A stretch of DNA of 64,000 nucleotides, from positions 136,920 through 200,919 of the forward strand of contig NZ_VCRO01000006.1 of assembly GCF_006007885.1 (NCBI RefSeq). Reading direction: 5' to 3'. Origin of the DNA: Alteribacter natronophilus. Lineage in GTDB: Bacteria; Bacillota; Bacilli; Bacillales; Salisediminibacteriaceae. The position numbers were made by a program, and so were the translations under genes. The stretch's first letter is position 1. Each line of letters opens with the position of its first letter. This document shows, one piece after another, positions 55,401 to 61,873 of this stretch. The notes beneath the pieces are model-generated. The model worked only from the letters and a program-made list of their open reading frames with translations. It searched no databases and was not told the DNA's origin.

Positions 55401-56319
55401 AGCCCTGACTGCGGATTCTGCGGATCGTTTGATGAATATTCATTTCCCCGCCGGGTACATCCTCACTGTTCAGTTCTGTATACGCACTGCCGGTATCCTC
55501 ACCTTTTCTCAGAGGGCAGTTTGTCTCTGTTTTTGCTGCGAGAACTTTGTCAGGCCATTTTTCAAGATAGCCTTCGAAAAGCGCATCCTGCTCGCTGATT
55601 TTCCGTTTATCCACGTCATCCCCGTGGATTTGGGTGCCGCTGAAGTCGTGGCGCCGTCCTCCAAGGAACCAGGCAAGCTCCAGAAACAGGAGGAGCGAAA
55701 GTGCCGGGTACGGCGGCAGCAGCAGTCCCACCTGCGTACGCCACTCAAATGGCAGCACCAAAATATAAGCCAGGAAAAGACCTGCGGCGATGAGAGAGGC
55801 ATAGAAGGTGCAGATTGCCGGGTAATACCAGGCAGGTCTGAGCACTACCCCCTGTTCATTCCGCTCATACACAAGAGAAACCATTCTGCTGCCTTTTCCC
55901 CCTGTAATCAGCTTTTTTCTAAAGCCCAGGGGAAACTGATTCAGGAATCGGGCAATGAGGAAATTAATCCCTCTTACAACTGCAGGCAATTTATTTCGGA
56001 CAAATGCTGTAACAAGCCTGAACCCGGTATCGCCTGCGCGCCAGATGAACTTAAGTCCCAGAAACAGAACAAGGAGCATGACGTTTAACACGAGAGCTCC
56101 GATAAAAGCTGTATTAGGAAGCTGATCTGTAAGCCAGACTGCCGGGGGAAGGGATAAAATATCCACCCTGAGCACAGCCACACAGAAAAGAATGGCCAGA
56201 AGGGGCCCCCACACCTGCCTGTACCGGTCTTTTGTTTTGTAGTTGAGTAGGTATAAAAGCAGAAGAACAAGGCCTGTGAGCACGAGTGCTCCTGTAATTA
56301 CCGCAATGGATCCGTTCAT
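52450..56319 (-). CDS. Giant membrane protein: decayed helicase-like region, LIM-like zinc module and DA1-type metallopeptidase
   Basis: 1289 aa. About five membrane helices in the first 220 residues. The middle (about 330-1050) resembles an SF2 helicase of the MrfA/DUF1998 kind in order of blocks (HVIVRDPVYGEIRPYLMAAL, IIATIQELKK, YVMPEAERSL, HIISPPYLLRDYLAAKL, TFNGELCRVERISPN), but the Walker A GKT and DExH residues are gone, so ATPase activity is unlikely. A zinc module follows (CVFC 1085-1088, CPEC 1107-1110), then a peptidase domain TVMVENGAPRLQTYMTLVHELTHVWQ (split here: HELTH 1202-1206, downstream E in EIEGFASWVE) like the DA1 family. Start overlaps the previous stop (ATGA). Domain calls for the middle part are inference. 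Confidence 0.75.
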   Translation of the reverse strand: MNGSIAVITGALVLTGLVLLLLYLLNYKTKDRYRQVWGPLLAILFCVAVLRVDILSLPPAVWLTDQLPNTAFIGALVLNVMLLVLFLGLKFIWRAGDTGFRLVTAFVRNKLPAVVRGINFLIARFLNQFPLGFRKKLITGGKGSRMVSLVYERNEQGVVLRPAWYYPAICTFYASLIAAGLFLAYILVLPFEWRTQVGLLLPPYPALSLLLFLELAWFLGGRRHDFSGTQIHGDDVDKRKISEQDALFEGYLEKWPDKVLAAKTETNCPLRKGEDTGSAYTELNSEDVPGGEMNIHQTIRRIRSQGFQVRDAHVDMITAMAREEHVIVRDPVYGEIRPYLMAALLNRLINHHRIVFIVKDAEAAAEAKKWLSDGLRESSGFEQLWTLSGVTEAFQQGRAPHMIIATIQELKKESTISLLTETFHGSLFDTYVMPEAERSLAFHAGALKNIALQLDECLPVKPVYWIFSQWYEKIEALVRQTFRVNLTEVEAKLTSPSPKCYYMVWKTEGEKFQKGLFSTLSSHRYITGEVSLAMYAQRLNTGDMMFVNQQSLPVKESISDLLDNREHLMTDMEMSGAQVRGIKDCTKMYSQYWSVPMTDYSFLLVRDTNYNLVDTLKHWWGNGRNSSFVHIISPPYLLRDYLAAKLDYHMQSSRTIAPLAVSQPSTPFGRVQPLLDLMLNNYVSEDKVREFLAFTDDQGEDDGKPVIERLEDCFISLFGANRQVIEAVKVKKERVFDTEEQQFVTRTAYNLTKKLKELIPSMVVNEIKIMKQSGEVVEQLNEGQLYQRYLPHQEHTFNGELCRVERISPNLSRMEVALTSNRQSTVYRQDRTYRIEADLWPVQSDRMNMSSSDNRLYFETAELPFSVSTAGYSSFDREVNVRDVRYVTLEEKDRNMAARRYERGKVARLTFELENRAADKDRIAFTLSFLLNELFVTLFPDIHDYIRAAAVLPEEFYGDDKESRMLRRMHPELETTISDDDDNRITIYLLEDSPSQLGAVESIRNNIDQIFKVLEDYLKWLIEEPENGETYLRFGAGNLLPLFAVEKTWDVLKLYLTGESLSDISERVSRETAAVDEERITEHECVFCQKTYRAVSTEETDDRRKRCPECAATAVDNKEMLEPMYKKMRLYLSEQFGVRLRRDHLRVTMVSAEDLHKESGLVLNPKSGRRMIGKASRDDDNTITVMVENGAPRLQTYMTLVHELTHVWQFDNLNLAFMTIDEIEGFASWVEIQMLRHFGEHDHAGAFEDNLKNRDDAYGRGYVQTKDLLEREGAGSPFEVYGVEAPLSR

Positions 56320-58466
56320 ACGTGCAACACCTTATCCTTTTGAATTTTCGCTTCGTCAAGGAGCTTCCATTTCCCAGGTTCTACCTGAGTTCTTGTCTGT
56401 CCGACCACAAAAGTGACAGGTTCATAGTCATTTCTGCCGGCTTCTCCGCACTTCAGCGGCGAATAGATCACGCATTCCCCCACATCTTTTGAGGCATCGA
56501 ACTTTTCATTAACAAACTGCTGAATCGCCGTTGCGGCTATTGTTTTCCTCTGCTGGACATGAAGGTGGTCCTCCAGGTGACTGAGGGCATCAAGGGCGTC
56601 TTTTACTTCACGGTGATGATAATGATCGAGCTGGTTACTGAGCTGTTTTCTGTCCAGCTCTTCTTTTACTTTCTTCTCTTCACGGTGAAGGCGTTCGATT
56701 CTGAAAATACCATTCAGATATCTATTCGTCTGTTCATGCCGGTTCTGCTGCTCTGAAAATAAATCGTTCTTTGTTTCACCTGTTTCCTCAAGGGTTTGTG
56801 TAATCGGGAGCGTGAGCTGTCTGACGCCTGTAAAGGATATACCGGTTACAGCTGCGAGCAGAATGACAATAAGAAGATAATGACCCCACTCCTGCCACTG
56901 GGGCCACGTCCCCGGTGTCCCCAGAGAATAGAATAGGGGAAAAGCAAGACCGATCCATAAAACAAGAGCTGTCACAATTCTTTTTTTCATGTCGGGATAC
57001 GCTTTTAAGTCTGCGTGAAGCGGGCGGGTGTGCTTTTCCCTGAACGTCTTCCACGTTTCCAGGGCACCTCCCGGGGGATTGGTGCTCGACTCCAGTTCCA
57101 GAAGCAGATCATTTTTGTCCCGTTCAATCTCCTCAAGATACTGTCCAATCAGCACCTTTCCACTCTCTGTGTTAAGCGGAGCGCGCTGATGGACTTTAAC
57201 GGTCTCAATCCCTTTTCTGGCACTCTGCTGCATCACTTCCTCGCGCTCTTTCAGTTTCACTCCGGTTTCGTTCAGAAACTGAGTCCAGTCATCCGCCATA
57301 CTCTTCACTTGGGACGGCACAAATGGACCGGGTTTTGCCAGGTCCTCTTCAAGCGGCTCTGACGACTGCGGGTTCGCATCCACTTTTTCAAACCGCTTTA
57401 TGAGCATTTCCGCCCGTGAGTCCAGTCTCGTCTGAAGGGTTTCTCTCGCCGTTTCCAGCGTAAGCCGGTAATTCGAAAACAGGGTATCCACTTCCTGATC
57501 GTTGAGCCTGGCGTTCAGATAGAACTGCTGACCGTCAATTGACTTTGTAATCAGATCGGGTCGCTGAATAATCACCTGAAGGAATGCGGCAGCTTCCAGC
57601 CACTTTCCGTATTTTTTATCTTTGGCATACCGGGGCATCGTCTGACGAATAAGCGTAAGATTCGAGAGTGCTCCGTCGAGAGACAGGTTTTTCTTAAGGA
57701 TGGTCTTAAGGGATGAAGAAGGTCTGAAACCAGCAAGATCCCGGCTTAGAGGCGGGGTAATTTCCTGGTTCAGGCGGACCTTGAACAGTTCCTCCACACG
57801 CTGGGACGTCCTGGTCATCCACTCATCTGCATAAGCCCCGGCCCCTTTTTGATTCTGCTTTTCAAGCTGGAGTTCGCTGAAACAGCGGCGAACGCTTTCC
57901 GCGCGGCTTTCCAGCTCCAGATAAATCTGCGGGTCGGGGTGGTCAATTCTGCCGATATTTTCCGTATCCACCGGCGGACCCCATGCTTCATCGAGAAGAT
58001 CAAAATCGTGCCGGGTCCACAGGTTCGTTTTCCGCTCAAACAGGTTTTCACTGCTTAAATACCCCTGAAAATCCATCTCCACAGCAAGGCTGCTCCCGGT
58101 GTCGCACGTTTCGCCTTTGTCGTATTCGTAAAGGGCATCCATGACAAGAACGGTAACCTTGCGCGGCGCTGCTTCTTTTCTTTTCAGACCTGCGACAAGG
58201 GTCTGTTTTAAGTCTGTGAGTTTGGCAGTCAGGCGCTCTTTCAGAGAGACCGGATAATCCAGATGAAGCAAAACGACCAGATGCCAGTCGTCTGCCCGTT
58301 TTTCCGTCACCTCTTTGTAAACGACATCCAGAAGGGCAGCAAATCCGTCCCGCTGCCCGTAGGAAATCGTCGTCAAACGACCCTCTGCCTGTTCACTGTA
58401 GAAAAAGGGATCAAAAAGCTTCCATTCAGGGTGAAGAGTATTTTCATTTAAAAGTATGGTATGCAT
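56316..58466 (-). CDS. Two-TM coiled-coil protein of the tubulin/vWA operon
   Basis: 716 aa; I do not recognise a family. The N-terminal 120 residues look alpha/beta (DDWHLVVLLHLDYPVSLK, RKVTVLVMDALYEYD). A long helical, charge-rich middle part (about 180-490) follows, then two membrane helices (497-514 and 528-547), and a second coiled coil (about 550-650: EQQNRHEQTNRYLNGIF, LHREEKKVKEELDRKQL). The C-terminal 60 residues look like a small beta domain (YEPVTFVVGQTRTQVEPG). It could tether the tubulin-like protein to the membrane. GGGTGGGAG precedes the ATG. It starts 18 nt after the tubulin-like gene and overlaps the next gene by four bases. Confidence 0.72.
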   Translation of the reverse strand: MHTILLNENTLHPEWKLFDPFFYSEQAEGRLTTISYGQRDGFAALLDVVYKEVTEKRADDWHLVVLLHLDYPVSLKERLTAKLTDLKQTLVAGLKRKEAAPRKVTVLVMDALYEYDKGETCDTGSSLAVEMDFQGYLSSENLFERKTNLWTRHDFDLLDEAWGPPVDTENIGRIDHPDPQIYLELESRAESVRRCFSELQLEKQNQKGAGAYADEWMTRTSQRVEELFKVRLNQEITPPLSRDLAGFRPSSSLKTILKKNLSLDGALSNLTLIRQTMPRYAKDKKYGKWLEAAAFLQVIIQRPDLITKSIDGQQFYLNARLNDQEVDTLFSNYRLTLETARETLQTRLDSRAEMLIKRFEKVDANPQSSEPLEEDLAKPGPFVPSQVKSMADDWTQFLNETGVKLKEREEVMQQSARKGIETVKVHQRAPLNTESGKVLIGQYLEEIERDKNDLLLELESSTNPPGGALETWKTFREKHTRPLHADLKAYPDMKKRIVTALVLWIGLAFPLFYSLGTPGTWPQWQEWGHYLLIVILLAAVTGISFTGVRQLTLPITQTLEETGETKNDLFSEQQNRHEQTNRYLNGIFRIERLHREEKKVKEELDRKQLSNQLDHYHHREVKDALDALSHLEDHLHVQQRKTIAATAIQQFVNEKFDASKDVGECVIYSPLKCGEAGRNDYEPVTFVVGQTRTQVEPGKWKLLDEAKIQKDKVLHV

Positions 58467-58484
58467 CCATCTCCCACCCTTTCA

Positions 58485-61400
58485 TTACGTCAGCTGCATC
58501 AGTGTCTTCTTCTTATTTTCAATGGTGTAGCGCCAGTCGTTATGATCCTGGGAAAGAGGGTCCACGTTGCCTTTAACCAATGATTCCTCCCAAAGGCGGT
58601 CGATCAGATCCGCCGCTTTTTTCTGGGCGGACTTTTTGTACCGGCCGCCGCTCATCCCAACATAGTAGCTTTCAATCTCGTTGAGGAGGCATTGACGGAG
58701 CGCTCTTCCCTTTTCAGGTGAAACCTCGTCGCTCATCCCTTCAAAATCATAGCCAAGCGTGAAATCAAGAATGTTATTCACGCCTTCCTTGTTCGTCCGG
58801 CTTACATCGAGACAGCCTTTCACAAAGTCATGCTGATCTACATCAAGATTGCTGCTGCGTCTCTCCGCCAGCTGCTGCTCTTCGGCACGAACAAGGATTT
58901 CTTCATAAATGTTCGGGTTGTGAGCAAGGGCGTGATGAAGGCGGAATGTCTCTTCAGGGACACTCGCGCCGCCTTTTCTGATTAGCGTTGCCCCACTTTT
59001 ACCGTTGTACTGGTAAACCAGACGTCCATCATCTTCTCTCACAAGCTGGATCCATCCGTAAATGAGACCAAGCAGGAGAGCTCTGTCATTTTTCTCCGAA
59101 TCAAGCTCTACCTGGCTTGAATTCAGATCAGGCATAAAGGCCGGAAGATGCCAATTGCGGTCAAGGTGCGGCGTAACAGTAGCTTCCCCTCTGTTCAGCT
59201 TGTCGACCCGGCGGCGGTAAGCTTCGTAGTATGCACCAGGGAGCCGCTCGAACGTATCGGACTTCGTTCCGGAACTGAACTTGGCGAAATCTTCCACTTT
59301 CAGACCGTAATGAGCCCGGTAGGACAGAATTTCATATTTTGAAAAAGCTTCGTCCGCTTCTTCTTTGCCTTCAAAGAGGTCATTCACAGCCGTTTCACCA
59401 AGTTCATCAGCGAGATCACTGTGGATCCCGAAGAACTTCAGTTCACGACTGTTCTCAATGCTTGGGACAAACGGGAGACCGACGTGGTCGATTGTCGAGA
59501 TTCGTTTAGCGATATGGTCGTCCGGATTTGCACCTTTTAGATCCGCCTCCCTGCGAAGGGCAGTGACGATTGATATATCCAGACGGTCCTGATAACGGGT
59601 GCTCAGCTCCTCACGACAGTGACTTACGACCTGCTCCCGATACATTTGCTCTACTTTAATTTCCTCTCTGAAAGTACCAAATGTCTGTTCGTTCCGTTTC
59701 GCGTACTGACGGTAGTGACTCAGGTAAATCTGACGGGAAATGGCATCCGGGAGCTCTCCCTGATCCACTGTGCCGCGAAGGGATTCCCACGTTTTTTCGA
59801 GCATTTCTTTTTCAGCCAGCACGTATTCCACTGTCGGATCACGGTTCTCGTCAAACTTGACAGCCAGCTGGTTAATTTCACGGAGCAGGGACGCACGTGT
59901 GTCTTTCAGATTTTCAAAGAAACGCTCCCAGTCCTGGATCATGCTGTCTACAGCCTGCTCGATTGAATTAAACACGAGCTGCTTGAGAAGGGCTGTTTTA
60001 TACTCATCCAGACTTCTTAGCTGACGTCCGAATTTATGCTTGTAATCTTCAATGAAGTTTTTGTAGTCGCGGGCAAACAGGTTGCTGAAAAAACCTTTGC
60101 TGAGCGCCATATCTACACGCATGGCTGCTGTTTCGACCTGATCTGTTTCCTGAATATTAAACACCCGGTCGTACGTTTTTATCCGTTCCTTCAGCTCAGA
60201 GCATGTTGTGCGCAGACGCTCCGATTCCCCCTTCAGGATCGATTTTATGTTATAAAGCATATAACGTACGGCCACGGGATGAAGCGGCTTATCTTTTTTA
60301 AGGAACCAAGTGTTGATCCGGTATTCCTGTCCTTCAGCACCGTCAGGAGAATCAGCATCCTGGTCGAGAATCTGGTGTGCCAGGAACGTTCTGAATTCAT
60401 ACACTTTCTTCTCAATTTCCGACTCGTAGCGGCGCAGACTGTTTTCGCTGTTTGTTACAATGCGCCTGGCCTGTGTTTTCTGACCGAGTCCCGATTCATC
60501 TATACGGCAGTTCCGTCTTGCATAAGCTAATTCATCATCTTTTTCCAGAGCGGTTTCAAGGCGCTCCTCCACTGCCTGGAGAAACAGGTCTGCCTTTTCC
60601 CTGCCGAGGCGTCCTTCTTCGAGCTCTTCTTTCGTCTGTCTGTAAACAGACTGATAAAACGGGTTCGGTTTCTCGTCATGAACAAACTGACTGAGGTTTG
60701 ACATGAACCGCTCTCCACGGTCAGGGCGTTCCCGGTTAATCCCACGCCGCAGATCCTGCTCGTATCTGCGGCGCTCACTGTCATAAATCTCATCGAGTTT
60801 CAGCCATGATTCATCAAGACCGTTAACCGACCATTTTAGCGAGCAGTATTCAAGTACATCCTGATAAGGGTAGACAAGGGAGGAAGTACCTGCGCCGCAG
60901 TAACGCGCTTTTCCGTCCGAGCTGATGATCTCAAGAATCTGGTTGTCTTCCTGAGAAAAGTGTTTTGCTGACAGAGGACTGAACAGCTGCAGATAAATCG
61001 TCTGGGACATCTGTCTGATATATTCCCCTACGCTCGGGAGGTTCTGACCTCTCGTATTTTCATAGTCATAAAGGAAACAGAAATCAAAAGGACGCTGGCG
61101 GTTCGTGATTGCATGTGTCGTCCTGCCGTCCACATCCACCTGATCTGGGCGGTACTCAAGTTCAATCGTGACATCCGAACTTTTATCTCCGCTCTGGTCC
61201 TGGGCACTTTCCGTGATCGCGTTCAGTTCCTTAAGGGCTGCATAGCCGTTCGCCCGCACCGATTCCCATTCCCGCTGGTCGAGAGTGTTCGTTCGCACGA
61301 GGATGTCAGGAAGGATAAAGGCTCCCCTGATGAGCACGCTGCTCTGGGAAAATTTCTTTTCCAGAAGCTCACGAAGGTACATGGCTACCTGAAGGAAAAT

Positions 61401-61856
61401 ACCGGAGCCGGTTCCCCCTACAAGGGAGCTGATGATGATGACCCTGACACCGGACTCCATCTGGTCGCCGTCCACAGGAAAAATCCGTTTAATTCCTTCT
61501 TCCATCTGATTGAGCTTCTTTTCACCCATTGCTGCCCGGAAGGCCAGGCGGGATACGGCACGAATCTGCCCCGCCCCTTCAGTCATCGTTTTGTTGCGCA
61601 GGTGCTGGTTATCGGGAAACCACTTTTTCAGCGATTCGTTTTCCCCGAGGTATTCGCCAACCGATTTCCTTGTACTTGTCTGTGTAATGTTCCCTGCCAT
61701 GTGCTCCATTTTCCGGATGGTGTTGACGTCTGTATCAAAGGCATGGATCGCTGTGTTTTCCCGGCGGTCGAGCGGAATATTTCCATAAATTTCATTTACT
61801 ACCCCGCTTCCGATCCCGCCGAGTCCGATAAGTATTGTAGGTACACCTTTTGACAT
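58485..61856 (-). CDS. Tubulin/FtsZ-like GTPase (Tubulin_2 type), 1123 aa
   Basis: N-terminal 330 residues carry a tubulin-like nucleotide-binding fold: TILIGLGGIGSGVVNEIY (residues 8-24), AFDTDVNTI, GAGQIRAVSRLAF, and the signature loop SLVGGTGSGIFL (GGTGSG 147-152; tubulin/FtsZ consensus GGGTGSG). The remaining 800 residues are mostly helical and charged, with long coiled-coil-like stretches, and have no domain I can name. It is far larger than FtsZ or TubZ. It matches the Pfam Tubulin_2 kind of giant bacterial tubulin-like protein. GAGGGGAATC precedes the ATG. Lies 17 nt after the vWA gene. Filament formation and GTP hydrolysis are expected, not shown. Confidence 0.85.
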   Translation of the reverse strand: MSKGVPTILIGLGGIGSGVVNEIYGNIPLDRRENTAIHAFDTDVNTIRKMEHMAGNITQTSTRKSVGEYLGENESLKKWFPDNQHLRNKTMTEGAGQIRAVSRLAFRAAMGEKKLNQMEEGIKRIFPVDGDQMESGVRVIIISSLVGGTGSGIFLQVAMYLRELLEKKFSQSSVLIRGAFILPDILVRTNTLDQREWESVRANGYAALKELNAITESAQDQSGDKSSDVTIELEYRPDQVDVDGRTTHAITNRQRPFDFCFLYDYENTRGQNLPSVGEYIRQMSQTIYLQLFSPLSAKHFSQEDNQILEIISSDGKARYCGAGTSSLVYPYQDVLEYCSLKWSVNGLDESWLKLDEIYDSERRRYEQDLRRGINRERPDRGERFMSNLSQFVHDEKPNPFYQSVYRQTKEELEEGRLGREKADLFLQAVEERLETALEKDDELAYARRNCRIDESGLGQKTQARRIVTNSENSLRRYESEIEKKVYEFRTFLAHQILDQDADSPDGAEGQEYRINTWFLKKDKPLHPVAVRYMLYNIKSILKGESERLRTTCSELKERIKTYDRVFNIQETDQVETAAMRVDMALSKGFFSNLFARDYKNFIEDYKHKFGRQLRSLDEYKTALLKQLVFNSIEQAVDSMIQDWERFFENLKDTRASLLREINQLAVKFDENRDPTVEYVLAEKEMLEKTWESLRGTVDQGELPDAISRQIYLSHYRQYAKRNEQTFGTFREEIKVEQMYREQVVSHCREELSTRYQDRLDISIVTALRREADLKGANPDDHIAKRISTIDHVGLPFVPSIENSRELKFFGIHSDLADELGETAVNDLFEGKEEADEAFSKYEILSYRAHYGLKVEDFAKFSSGTKSDTFERLPGAYYEAYRRRVDKLNRGEATVTPHLDRNWHLPAFMPDLNSSQVELDSEKNDRALLLGLIYGWIQLVREDDGRLVYQYNGKSGATLIRKGGASVPEETFRLHHALAHNPNIYEEILVRAEEQQLAERRSSNLDVDQHDFVKGCLDVSRTNKEGVNNILDFTLGYDFEGMSDEVSPEKGRALRQCLLNEIESYYVGMSGGRYKKSAQKKAADLIDRLWEESLVKGNVDPLSQDHNDWRYTIENKKKTLMQLT

Positions 61857-61873
61857 CGTGATTCCCCTCTCTA

